From Kofleriaceae bacterium (GTDB lineage: Bacteria; Myxococcota_A; Polyangia; Haliangiales; Haliangiaceae), in NCBI GenBank assembly GCA_020633495.1, contig JACKDR010000025.1:57491-121490 (forward strand): a DNA stretch of 64,000 nt. The letters are read 5' to 3'. Shown here one piece after another: positions 7,664 to 14,690 of the stretch. How positions within the stretch are numbered: the first letter of the stretch is position 1; each line of letters starts with the position of its first letter. The notes beneath the pieces were generated by a model that was not told where the DNA came from, ran no database searches, and worked only from the letters and a program-made list of their open reading frames with translations. The position numbers were made by a program, and so were the translations under genes.

Positions 7664-7805
7664 CGAGAACCCGAGTGACGAGACCGTGGGGTGTTGTTCC
7701 CTTCGTAGAGGAATGCCCGGCCGTCGGGCGTGCGCTCCATAGGGTGGAGCGCCTTGGAGTCGAACCAAGTGGAGTGCGTGTGGGGTCTCGTCGATGGGGT
7801 TCTCG
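7664..7805 (-). tRNA. Circularly permuted tRNA-Arg(ACG)
   Basis: Read 5' to 3' on the minus strand, the 3' half comes first: T arm CTTGG-TTCGACT-CCAAG (7769-7753), acceptor 3' strand GCGCTCC (7752-7746), discriminator A (7745). After a 6-base spacer CCCTAT comes the 5' half: acceptor GGAGCGC (7738-7732), D arm GCCC-GACGGCC-GGGC (7729-7715), anticodon arm TTCCT-CTACGAA-GGGAA (7713-7697). The two acceptor strands are perfectly complementary, and joining the halves through a variable loop of about 4 bases gives a normal 73-base tRNA. The outer ends pair as CGAGAACCC/GGGTTCTCG and GACGAGACC/GGTCTCGTC around a 4x4 internal loop. No conventional tRNA can be drawn here. Confidence 0.82.
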
Positions 7806-7807
7806 AG

Positions 7808-7879
7808 TCGGAGCGACTGGGATCGAACCAGCGATCTCCTCGTCCCGAACGAGGCGCGATACCACTTCGCTACGCTCCG
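7808..7879 (-). tRNA. tRNA-Pro(CGG)
   Basis: Acceptor CGGAGCG/CGCTCCG, U8-A9, D arm GCGA/TCGC, anticodon stem CCTCG/CGAGG with loop TTCGGGA, T arm GCTGG-TTCGATC-CCAGT, discriminator A, no CCA. A canonical tRNA directly upstream of the permuted one. Confidence 0.88.
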
Positions 7880-7893
7880 TCAGTGATCGTGAG

Positions 7894-7979
7894 TGGGGCT
7901 GCCTGGAGTCGAGCCAGGACGGTCACGGCGTGACATCTGATCTACAATCAGGCCCGGGTCCCTACCGGACTACAGCCCC
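7894..7979 (-). tRNA. tRNA-Tyr(GTA)
   Basis: Acceptor GGGGCTG/CAGCCCC, anticodon loop TTGTAGA, and a long variable arm GTCAC-GCC-GTGAC as expected for Tyr. T arm CCTGG-CTCGACT-CCAGG has C in place of T54. Discriminator A, no CCA. Confidence 0.87.
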
Positions 7980-7986
7980 GTGGTCG

Positions 7987-8057
7987 AGCCTCTGGCCGGA
8001 TTCGAACCGGCATCGCGGGTGTACGGGACCCGTGCATGGCCGTCATGCTCCAGAGGC
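7987..8057 (-). tRNA. tRNA-Thr(CGT)
   Basis: Acceptor GCCTCTG/CAGAGGC, D arm GCAT-GACGGCC-ATGC, anticodon stem CGGGT/ACCCG with loop CCCGTAC (C at 33), T arm GCCGG-TTCGAAT-CCGGC, discriminator T, no CCA. Its D-loop is identical to that of the permuted Arg tRNA. Confidence 0.84.
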
Positions 8058-8061
8058 GCGG

Positions 8062-8128
8062 CACGTCGCCGAGGAATCGAACCTCGCGGACCGGGTTTGG
8101 AGTCCAGTCTCGTCCCAGACGGCAACGC
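8062..8128 (-). tRNA. tRNA-Trp(CCA), reduced D arm
   Basis: Acceptor GCGTTGC/GCGACGT (with G-T and T-G pairs), anticodon loop CTCCAAA in a stem with one A-C mismatch, T arm CGAGG-TTCGATT-CCTCG, discriminator G, no CCA. The D arm is shrunken (GTCT/AGAC or TCT/AGA), giving a 67-base gene. Confidence 0.75.
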
Positions 8129-8137
8129 AGAGAGCGG

Positions 8138-8236
8138 GGCGGCGAGGGATCCGCCGCGACGCGCGCCGCCGGGGGGAGCGGGCGCGCGTCGCGGCTCGGA
8201 TCGGCGCCGTCGGGGGACGGCCGGCGCCTCGCCGCC
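8138..8236 (-). ncRNA. Highly structured spacer between tRNA-Trp and tRNA-Gly (possible three-way-junction RNA)
   Basis: About 112 bases separate two array genes where other gaps are 2-24 bases. On the minus strand GGCGGCGAG closes with CTCGCCGCC, enclosing a short arm (GGCGCC paired with GGCGCC) and a long arm in which GATCCG plus CCGCGACGCGCGCC pair with their complements across a small loop. No tRNA T-loop is present. A processed RNA or a structured spacer are both possible. Confidence 0.4.
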
Positions 8237-8240
8237 ATGG

Positions 8241-8311
8241 TGCGGACCGCGGGCTTCGCACCCGCGCGACCGGGGTGGAGGCCCGGCATGCTGCTGTTAC
8301 ATCAGGTCCGC
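8241..8311 (-). tRNA. tRNA-Gly(TCC), first gene of the array
   Basis: Acceptor GCGGACC/GGTCCGC, D arm ATGT/GCAT with loop AACAGCA, anticodon stem CCGGG/CCCGG with loop CCTCCAC (C at 33), T stem GCGGG/CCCGC with loop TGCGAAG, discriminator A, no CCA. It lacks both the D-loop GG and the T at position 55. Confidence 0.72.
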
Positions 8312-8393
8312 GTGAGCGCGAGGCGGTGTCGTCCACGCCGGCACGGATCGGGGGTCCGTCGCCGGCCCAGCGGGCGCTGGCGCGTCGCGGCGC

Positions 8394-8414
8394 GATGTCC
8401 GGGGACCGGACATC
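8394..8414. repeat. Perfect short hairpin in the array leader
   Basis: GATGTCCGG and CCGGACATC are separated by three bases. The rest of 8312-8490 holds two more short hairpins but no tRNA-like T arm. A nearly identical stem recurs at 33274-33290, and a weaker form near 55682. Confidence 0.55.
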
Positions 8415-8490
8415 ACGCGGGGTGGGCGTCCATGGCGAGACGCCCGCGTCGTGGCTCTTCGGTTGTCAGCAGCGCCGGGGCGGTGTGCGG

Positions 8491-8570
8491 GCGCACGTCG
8501 GGCGTGACGTCGCGCGGGCGCACGTCGGGCGTGACGTCGCGCGGGCGCACGTCGGGCGGACGTCGCGCGA
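8491..8570. repeat. 27-bp tandem repeat, three copies
   Basis: Unit GCGCACGTCGGGCGTGACGT followed by CGCGCGG, two full copies and a third slightly shortened. It lies between the leader hairpin at 8660 and the first tRNA gene, inside the presumed primary transcript. Too few copies and no spacers, so not a CRISPR. Confidence 0.85.
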
Positions 8571-8659
8571 TCGGCCGCGAGGTCGACGACCTCGTCGGCG
8601 CGGGGACGCGGGTGGTGGGGGAGGGCGGCGATCGCGTGGTCGCGATGGCCGAAAGCAGC

Positions 8660-8689
8660 AAGGCCACCGCGGGAGTCCCGGGTGGCCTT
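8660..8689 (-). terminator. Leader hairpin, possible attenuator or terminator upstream of the tRNA array
   Basis: On the minus strand AAGGCCACC pairs with GGTGGCCTT, with an inner CGGG/CCCG extension, followed by GCTGCTTTC. The stem is long but the T-run is poor. It lies between a 39-codon ORF and the tRNAs, the position of an attenuator; this is inferred from position. Confidence 0.45.
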
Positions 8690-8715
8690 GGTGAACCGAG
8701 TGACCTTGCGGTCGG

Positions 8716-8835
8716 TTACGGTTCGGGAGGCCTCCCGAGGACATGCCAGCGATCGCGCGGATAGCGCCCGCGCGGATCGCAGGGGATCCCGGTGCGCGTG
8801 TCGCTGACGACGATCTTCGAGGACGTGGTGGTCAT
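8716..8835 (-). CDS. Small ORF (39 codons) in the leader of the tRNA array
   Basis: From ATG 8835 the frame encodes a basic 39-residue peptide beginning MTTTSSKIVVSDTRTGIPCD and ending LGRPPEP, stopping at TAA. It starts about 45 bases downstream of the strong-looking promoter at 8881-8909 and is followed by the hairpin at 8660-8689. There is no Shine-Dalgarno motif; the sequence before the ATG is pyrimidine-rich (CACCCCCCAACGACC). It could be a leader peptide or chance. No similarity is recognised. Confidence 0.35.
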   Translation of the reverse strand: MTTTSSKIVVSDTRTGIPCDPRGRYPRDRWHVLGRPPEP

Positions 8836-8880
8836 GGTCGTTGGGGGGTGAGACGCACGAGGCGTCGCGTTGTTCTATTG

Positions 8881-8909
8881 CTCCTACGCGACGGCGTCGT
8901 GCTTGTCAA
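8881..8909 (-). promoter_or_regulatory. Sigma-70-type promoter reading towards the tRNA array
   Basis: On the minus strand a consensus TTGACA (8909-8904) is followed by 17 bases and TAGGAG (8886-8881). The region is locally AT-rich and lies in the gene-free stretch between the array and the SRPBCC gene at 9034. It is the best promoter candidate for the array. Confidence 0.55.
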
Positions 8910-9033
8910 AGAAGAAATTCGCGCGACGTCGTGCGCGCGAGGCGTCGGCGCGCCACGCGCGTGCGCGTGATCGGCGCGTGATCGGCCCGTGATCGCGTGG
9001 GCGATCACGCGCGGCGGCGCCGTCGCGCCGGCG

Positions 9034-9525
9034 TCACGACGCGGCCGGGTCCCCGGCGAGGTACGCCGCCAGGTTGTCGAGCGTGGTGTCGCCGATCTCG
9101 ACCGCGCCGAAGCCGATCTTGGCGTCGCGCAGCGCCTTCGTCGGATGGAGCTGGCGCAGCGTCAGCACCGTCTTGCCGTTGCTCTGCGCGTCGAACGTGA
9201 TCGTCACGCGGAACAGGTCCGGGTCGTCGTCCTTGTCGGCGCCGTGATCGAACACCAGCTTGGCCGGCGGCGCGATCTCCAGGAAGGTGATCCGGTTGTC
9301 ATAGGTGACGCCGTTGGCGCCGACGTAGTCGAACCGGAGGGTGCCGCCGACCCGGATGTCGGCGTGGCGGATCGTGCAGCGGAAGTCGCGCGGCGCGAAC
9401 CACGCGCCGAGGCGATCGGCCTCGGTCCAGGCCCGGAACACGCGCTCGCGGGGCGCGTCGAGCACGCGCGTCAGCACGATCTCGCGATCGAGGGACCAGG
9501 TCGGCTCACTTGTCGTCATCGTCAT
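9034..9525 (-). CDS. SRPBCC / AHSA1-type ligand-binding protein
   Basis: The 163-residue product is one START-like AHSA1 domain: LDREIVLTRVLDAPRERVFR and AWTEADRLGAWFAP at the start, then the strand series ending in a C-terminal helix (LDNLAAYLAGDP). The fold binds a hydrophobic small molecule in a cavity. It is the second gene of a two-gene operon with an ArsR-family regulator, and its start (ATG 9525, alternative 9519) overlaps the regulator's stop by 20 bases, implying translational coupling. ArsR-SRPBCC pairs are a widespread arrangement; the ligand is unknown. Confidence 0.85.
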   Translation of the reverse strand: MTMTTSEPTWSLDREIVLTRVLDAPRERVFRAWTEADRLGAWFAPRDFRCTIRHADIRVGGTLRFDYVGANGVTYDNRITFLEIAPPAKLVFDHGADKDDDPDLFRVTITFDAQSNGKTVLTLRQLHPTKALRDAKIGFGAVEIGDTTLDNLAAYLAGDPAAS

Positions 9526-9850
9526 CGTCCTTGTCTGTGGCGAGGTAGTCGGCCAGGCGATCGAGCCGCGCCTCCCAGGCGCGACGGGTGTGCTCGGCCC
9601 ACCGGGTGACGTCGTCGAGCGCCTCCGCGCGCAGCGAGCATGGCCGTCGCTTGGCGTCGCGGTGGCGCGTGATCAGGCCGGCGCGCTCGAGCACCTTCAG
9701 GTGGCGCGAGATCGCGGGCAGGCTCATCTCGAACGGCGCCGCGAGCTCCGTCACCGAGGCGTCGCCGAGCGCCAGACGCGCGATGATCGCGCGCCGCGTC
9801 GGGTCGGCGAGAGCGGCGAAGGTGCGGTCGAGGGTGGGGGCGGGGTTCAT
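9506..9850 (-). CDS. ArsR-family helix-turn-helix transcriptional regulator
   Basis: The 114-residue winged-helix protein contains LDRTFAALADPTRRAIIARL, the recognition-helix region PAISRHLKVLERAGLI and the wing RHRDAKRRPCSLRAEAL. No ArsR metal-binding Cys pair (CxC) is visible, so it is probably one of the non-metal members. It ends in an acidic DDDDDDK tail encoded by the bases that also hold the next gene's start. I chose MNPAPTL at 9850 as start. An inverted repeat at 9878-9897 just upstream is the likely autoregulatory operator. Confidence 0.85.
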   Translation of the reverse strand: MNPAPTLDRTFAALADPTRRAIIARLALGDASVTELAAPFEMSLPAISRHLKVLERAGLITRHRDAKRRPCSLRAEALDDVTRWAEHTRRAWEARLDRLADYLATDKDDDDDDK

Positions 9851-9877
9851 CGCCTGAATGCTTAGCGGTTTCAGCAC

Positions 9878-9897
9878 ATTTAACCGATGAGTTAAAT
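9878..9897. promoter_or_regulatory. Inverted-repeat operator of the ArsR/SRPBCC operon
   Basis: ATTTAAC and GTTAAAT form a perfect 7+7 inverted repeat with a 6-base spacer (CGATGA), in an AT-rich patch 27 bases upstream of the ArsR start. Dimeric ArsR proteins bind sites of this form. Confidence 0.6.
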
Positions 9898-10071
9898 CAT
9901 GTCAACCGCGATCGCGGCGGCCTGCCGGCCGGCGTGATCGCCACCGCGCGACGCTGCAGGGCGACCGTGGACGGCCGTCGGGCCCCTCGTGACGTGGCGT
10001 TCACGGGGCGCGCTAACCGGGCGTGATCCTGCTGGCGTCAATTGGTCCGACCTTTGCTCTACTCGAGGGGC

Positions 10072-11292
10072 ATGAAGCCCGCCTCGCTCGCCACGATCCT
10101 CCTCGCCGCCTCCGTCCTGCCCGCCTGCATCCTCGACAGCAACGACGACTGCGACCCCGGCTACCACCTCGAGACCTACTCCTCATGGGAGGGCTCGCCG
10201 CCCTCGGCGCCCCTGCTGCTGAGCGCTGGCGGCGAGCGCCTGCTGGTGTGGTTCGCCAACGACGGCGTCCACGCCGCGCCGGTCGACGCCGACGGCACGA
10301 TCGGCGCCGACCGCGTCGACAGCGACGGCCCGCGTTTCGCCGGCGTCGTCGTGTCGGCGCCGGATCGTCACCTGGTGCTGCGCGCGAACCAGGCGACCCA
10401 GCGCACCGACGCGATCCTGCTGGCGCCGGACGGCACGGTGCGGGCGCGCCGCGACGGCGTCCTGCCCGGCGTGTCGTGGACGACCGGCGCCTGGACCGGC
10501 GACGGCTTCGTGGTGTCGGGCCAGCTCCAGAGCGGCGTCACCCACGGCGTGATCGCGCGGCTCGACGCCGACGGCGGCGCGGTCGGCGACGTCGTCGAGA
10601 CCGGCGCCGGCAACGAGTACCGCGGCGTCGCGTCGGTGGTGGCCACCGGCGACGTGGTGTGGGCGGTGTGGGGCGCGCGGGTCGCGCCCGAGGACAGCGC
10701 CGGCAACGATCTGGTCGGCCGCCGCTACACCCGCGCGCTCGCGCCGATCGACGCCGAGCCGCAGCGGCTCGCCAGCCAGGCCGCGGTCGCGCGGCTGGTG
10801 CCGACCGCCGACGGCGCGCGGGCGCTGATGATCGGCGACGGCGCGACCTACGGCGACGTCGTGACGATCGTGCTCGACGCCGACGGCGCCGGCCCGGTGC
10901 GCGGCTACGACCAGCTCAGTTACGGCGGCGTGGTCGCGGCCAGCGCCGACCCCGCCGGCGGCTGGGACGTCGCGTTCGGCGCCACCGACGTCCCCGTCAC
11001 CTTCCCGCGCTACGGCGAGTCGTCGGCGCGGGTGTTCCGGGTCCGCGACGACGGCGCGGTCGACGTCGTCCCGGGCGCCGAGATCCGCGGCAGCGACGCG
11101 CTGCTGGTCGAGGAGGGGCAGGTGATCGCCGCGGGGCGCACCGACACCTCGACCGGTACCGTCGGCCAGGCCCAGCTCGACCTCCGCGTCTACCGGCTCG
11201 ACGGCGCGCCGCAGCTGCACCAGATCGCGGCGACGGCGACGCTCGAGCTGGTCGAGACCACGAGCTGCGCGCGCGACGAGTTCCAGGACTGA
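10072..11292 (+). CDS. Lipoprotein, beta-propeller-like, unknown function
   Basis: The 406-residue product starts MKPASLATILLAASVLPAC with a lipobox Cys19. The rest is a series of about 45-60-residue segments rich in short beta-strands (LLLSAGGERLLVWFAND, HLVLRANQATQRTDAILLAP, VVWAVWGARV, WDVAFGATDVP), which suggests a beta-propeller. No catalytic motif is seen. The same MKPAS-type signal start occurs in the Cys-rich lipoprotein at 6046. Start chosen because it directly opens the signal peptide; an upstream ATG at 10042 would add ten residues. Confidence 0.65.
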   Translation: MKPASLATILLAASVLPACILDSNDDCDPGYHLETYSSWEGSPPSAPLLLSAGGERLLVWFANDGVHAAPVDADGTIGADRVDSDGPRFAGVVVSAPDRHLVLRANQATQRTDAILLAPDGTVRARRDGVLPGVSWTTGAWTGDGFVVSGQLQSGVTHGVIARLDADGGAVGDVVETGAGNEYRGVASVVATGDVVWAVWGARVAPEDSAGNDLVGRRYTRALAPIDAEPQRLASQAAVARLVPTADGARALMIGDGATYGDVVTIVLDADGAGPVRGYDQLSYGGVVAASADPAGGWDVAFGATDVPVTFPRYGESSARVFRVRDDGAVDVVPGAEIRGSDALLVEEGQVIAAGRTDTSTGTVGQAQLDLRVYRLDGAPQLHQIAATATLELVETTSCARDEFQD

Positions 11293-11446
11293 CCCGGCGG
11301 CGCCGCGGCCGCGCGATCGCGATGACCTGCGGGTCACGTCGCCGCGGCGTGGCGCGCGCCACGAGGGCGGCTCAGTCAGCGCAGACTTGCCGGCACGTGC
11401 CGGGGAATGACGTGACGGCGCGCGATCGGTCAGGCCACACCAGGAC

Positions 11447-14400
11447 GTGCCCTCCCTCGTCCCCTCGTCCCTCCGTCACCTGCTCCTCGTCGCCGCCGCC
11501 GCGCTGCCCGTCCTGGCCGCCGGCTGCGGTGACGGCTCCCCCTCGCCGGTCGCCGTCGACGACCACGCCGAGACCGCCGAGGACACGGCGGTCGTCGTCG
11601 ACGTGCTGGCCAACGACGCCCACGCCGACGGCCTGACGCCGCGACTGCGCGCGGTCACCCCCGCCGACGCGACGGCGACCGTGGTCGACGGCGGCGTCCG
11701 GGTCACGCCGCCGGCCGACTTCGTCGGCGAGATCCGCTTCGCCTACGAGGTCAGCGACGGCGACGCGATCGCCGTCGCCGACGTCGTCGTCGACGTCACG
11801 CCGGTCAACGACGCGCCGGTCGCCGAGGCCGCGACCGTGGTCACCGGCCGCAACGCGGCGCTGGCGCTGACCCTGGGCGGCGCCGACGTCGACGGCGACG
11901 CGCTGACCTTCGAGGTCACGGCGGCGCCGGCGCACGGCGCGCTCACCGGCGACGCCCCGGCGTTGACGTACACGCCCGAGGCCGGCTACTCGGGCCCCGA
12001 CGAGCTCCGCTTCGTGGTCCGCGACGCCGCGCTGACCTCGGAGGTCGCGACCGTCGCGATCACCGTCGCCGACAGCGTCGCCCCGGTGGCGACGTCGCGG
12101 ACGATCACCGTCGTCGAGGACGGCGAGGTCGACGCCACGCTCGCCGCCAGCGACGCCGACGGCGACCCGCTGACCTTCGCGATCGTCGACGGCCCGACCC
12201 ACGGCACCGTGACCGGCACGGCGCCGGCCCTGGTCTACCACCCGGCGCCCGACTTCCACGGCGACGACGCGCTCACCTTCACCGCCAGCGACGGCGTCCT
12301 GACCTCAGCGCCCGGCACCGTGACGTTCACGGTGACGCCGAGCAACGACGCCCCGGTGGCCCACGCCCAGCAGGTGACGGTCGCCGAGGACGTCGCCGCC
12401 GCGATCGAGCTCGACGCCCACGACGTCGACGGCGACGCCCTCGCGGTCACGATCGTGACCGCGCCGATCCACGGCACGGTGACCGCCGCCGACACGACCG
12501 CGACCTACGCCGGCGCCGCCGACTTCGCCGGCGCCGACGGCTTCGCCTACACCGTCAGCGACGGCACCGTCACGGTCGGGCCGATCGAGGTCGCGATCAC
12601 GGTGACGCCGGTGCCCGACGCGCCGGTCGCCGCGGCCCAGGCGGTCAGCCTCGCCGAGGACGGCGTCGCCGACATCGTCCTGACCGCGACCGACGCCGAC
12701 GGCGACGCCCTGACGTTCACCGCCGACCCGCCCGGCGTCGGCGTCGTCACCGGGACCGCGCCCGAGCTGACCTACGTGCCGCCGGCCGACTTCCACGGCA
12801 CGACGTCGTTCACCTTCACCGCCAGCGACGGCGCGCTGACCTCGACCGCGACCGTGACGATCACCGTCACCCCGGTCAACGACGCCCCGGTGATCGCGAC
12901 GACGGCGATCACCACCGCCGAGGACGTCGTCGCCCAGTTCGGCCTCGGCGCCACCGACGTCGACGGCGACGCGCTGACCTTCCACCTCGACGCCGCGCCC
13001 GTCCACGGCACCGTCACCGAGGGCGGCGCCCAGGCCTGGGCGTACGCGCCCGACGCCGAGTACGCCGGCGCCGACGCCTTCACGGTGTCGGTCTCCGACG
13101 GCGTCGCCACCACCCAGGCGACGATCTCGGTGACGGTGACCCCGGTCGACGATCCGCCGATCGCCCGCTACGACGTCGCCGAGCAGGCGCCCGGGACCGA
13201 GGCTTCGATCGAGGTCCTGGCCAACGACACCGACCCCGACGGCGACGCGCTGGCGCTGGTCGAGCACGGCGCCGCGGCGCACGGCGTCGTCACCGCCGAG
13301 GACGGCGCGCTCCGCTACGTCCCCGAGGCCGGCTTCACCGGCACCGAGGTCATCCCCTACACGATCCGCGACCCGGGCGGCCACGAGGCGACCTCGGCGC
13401 TGTACGTCGGCGTCGGCCGGTTCCCGGCCGAGGTGCCGCTGGCCGCGATCGGCGACCTCGGCACGGTCACGGCGACCTACTGGACGCCGTCGCTGTCGCG
13501 CGACGGTCGCTTCGTCGCGTTCATGACCAACCAGGCGCTGGTCGCCGCCGACACCAACACCGGCTCGGACTGCTACGTCGCGGACCGCCTGAGCGGCGAC
13601 GTCGAGCTGGTCAGCGCGACGCGCACCGGCGGCGCCGCCGGGACCTGCTACTACCCGCAGCTGTCGGCCGACGGCCGCCGGGTGCTGTTCGCGTCCAACG
13701 CCGCCGACCTGGTCGAGACCGATCTGTACAGCGGCTACGACCTGTTCGTCCGCGACCTCGACGCCCGGACCACGACGATCGTCGACGTCTCGAGCGACGG
13801 CGCCCAGCCGACCCTGTACGGGGCCTGGCAGGGCGCGCTGTCCGCCGACGGCCGCCACGTCGCCTTCCTGTCGCGCGCCTACACGCTGGTCGCCGGCGAC
13901 GGTAACGGCGCCACCGACGCCTTCGTCCACGATCTCGACACCGGCGTCACCGAGCGGGTCAGCGTCTCGAACGACGGCGCCGAGCTCGACGTCGGCGCCG
14001 AGCTCGACCACGGCGTCGCGATCAGCGGCGACGGCAGCGTCGTGGCGTTCGTGTCGCCGTCGACCGGCGTGATCGGCGACGACATCGCGTGGCGCGAGGT
14101 CTACGTCCGCGATCGCGCCGCCGCGACCACGACGCGGATCAGCCGCAGCACCTCGGGCATCGCCGCCGACGGCGTGTCCCGGTGGCCGGTGATGTCGCCG
14201 GACGGCCGCTACGTCGCGTTCGTGTCGGACGCCGCCAACCTGGTCGCCAACGACGGCAACGGCCACCGCGACGCGTTCGTCCACGACCGGACCACCGGCA
14301 ACACCTGGCGGGTCAGCACCGCATCCGCGACCCAGGGCGTCGACGCCGGCCACGTCGCGATGTCTGACGACGGGCGCTGGTTCGCGATCGAGTACCCGCT

Positions 14401-14614
14401 GGCGCCGACCCGCATCCTGGTCCACGACCGCTACACCGGGCAGAGCCGGACGCTCACCCCGGTCGCCGGCGGTGGCGTGCCCGACGGTGAGGTCCGGGGG
14501 CCGGCGGCGAGCGGCGACGGCAGCTACGTCGGCTTCGGGACCACGGCGCACAACCTCGGCGACGTCGCCGCCACCGGCTCCCGCGCCGTGATGGTCGCAC
14601 CCAACCCGTTCTGA
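11447..14614 (+). CDS. Large lipoprotein: tandem Ig/cadherin-like repeats plus TolB-like propeller
   Basis: The 1055-residue product starts at GTG, with a signal peptide and lipobox LAAGC (Cys about 27). Residues about 35-655 hold seven repeats of about 90 residues of the tandem-95/VCBS/cadherin-like kind, each with DVDGDALTF, AHGTVTG, LTYTPxAxFxG and a closing VTPVNDAPVA. Residues about 660-1055 carry six TolB/PD40-type strands (LSRDGRFVAFMTN, LSADGRRVLFASNAADLV, MSPDGRYVAFVSDAANLV), forming a propeller. The layout suits an extracellular or outer-membrane adhesin or binding protein; ligand unknown. DxDGD loops suggest calcium stabilisation. Confidence 0.8.
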   Translation: MPSLVPSSLRHLLLVAAAALPVLAAGCGDGSPSPVAVDDHAETAEDTAVVVDVLANDAHADGLTPRLRAVTPADATATVVDGGVRVTPPADFVGEIRFAYEVSDGDAIAVADVVVDVTPVNDAPVAEAATVVTGRNAALALTLGGADVDGDALTFEVTAAPAHGALTGDAPALTYTPEAGYSGPDELRFVVRDAALTSEVATVAITVADSVAPVATSRTITVVEDGEVDATLAASDADGDPLTFAIVDGPTHGTVTGTAPALVYHPAPDFHGDDALTFTASDGVLTSAPGTVTFTVTPSNDAPVAHAQQVTVAEDVAAAIELDAHDVDGDALAVTIVTAPIHGTVTAADTTATYAGAADFAGADGFAYTVSDGTVTVGPIEVAITVTPVPDAPVAAAQAVSLAEDGVADIVLTATDADGDALTFTADPPGVGVVTGTAPELTYVPPADFHGTTSFTFTASDGALTSTATVTITVTPVNDAPVIATTAITTAEDVVAQFGLGATDVDGDALTFHLDAAPVHGTVTEGGAQAWAYAPDAEYAGADAFTVSVSDGVATTQATISVTVTPVDDPPIARYDVAEQAPGTEASIEVLANDTDPDGDALALVEHGAAAHGVVTAEDGALRYVPEAGFTGTEVIPYTIRDPGGHEATSALYVGVGRFPAEVPLAAIGDLGTVTATYWTPSLSRDGRFVAFMTNQALVAADTNTGSDCYVADRLSGDVELVSATRTGGAAGTCYYPQLSADGRRVLFASNAADLVETDLYSGYDLFVRDLDARTTTIVDVSSDGAQPTLYGAWQGALSADGRHVAFLSRAYTLVAGDGNGATDAFVHDLDTGVTERVSVSNDGAELDVGAELDHGVAISGDGSVVAFVSPSTGVIGDDIAWREVYVRDRAAATTTRISRSTSGIAADGVSRWPVMSPDGRYVAFVSDAANLVANDGNGHRDAFVHDRTTGNTWRVSTASATQGVDAGHVAMSDDGRWFAIEYPLAPTRILVHDRYTGQSRTLTPVAGGGVPDGEVRGPAASGDGSYVGFGTTAHNLGDVAATGSRAVMVAPNPF

Positions 14615-14690
14615 GCGGGCGGGCGGGGCGCGCGGTGCCGGCGCCGGCGTGTACGATGACGCGCCCGCGCCGGCGGCGCGGCGATCGATC

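Noticed and set aside
7664..7805. Interpreting the permuted locus as two separate decayed tRNAs
   Set aside because: The halves complement each other exactly (acceptor 7 of 7, one copy of each arm), and the flanks form an 18-bp helix; two independent relics would not do so.
8312..8460. A twelfth tRNA, suggested by an ACGGA-CCCCCGA-TCCGT stem and loop resembling an anticodon arm
   Set aside because: No T arm, D arm or matching acceptor strands can be placed around it; the stem instead extends through GCCGGC on both sides as a plain hairpin.
8491..8570. CRISPR array
   Set aside because: Only three directly abutting 27-bp copies with no spacers, and no cas genes.
7417..8694. Long plus-strand reading frames across the tRNA array
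   Set aside because: They cross eleven tRNA genes encoded on the other strand and show no codon bias or domain; they are by-products of the GC-rich, stop-poor sequence.
8743..8970. Plus-strand gene upstream of the SRPBCC gene
   Set aside because: It lies opposite the array promoter, is Arg-rich with no domain and has no ribosome-binding or TAnnnT signal.
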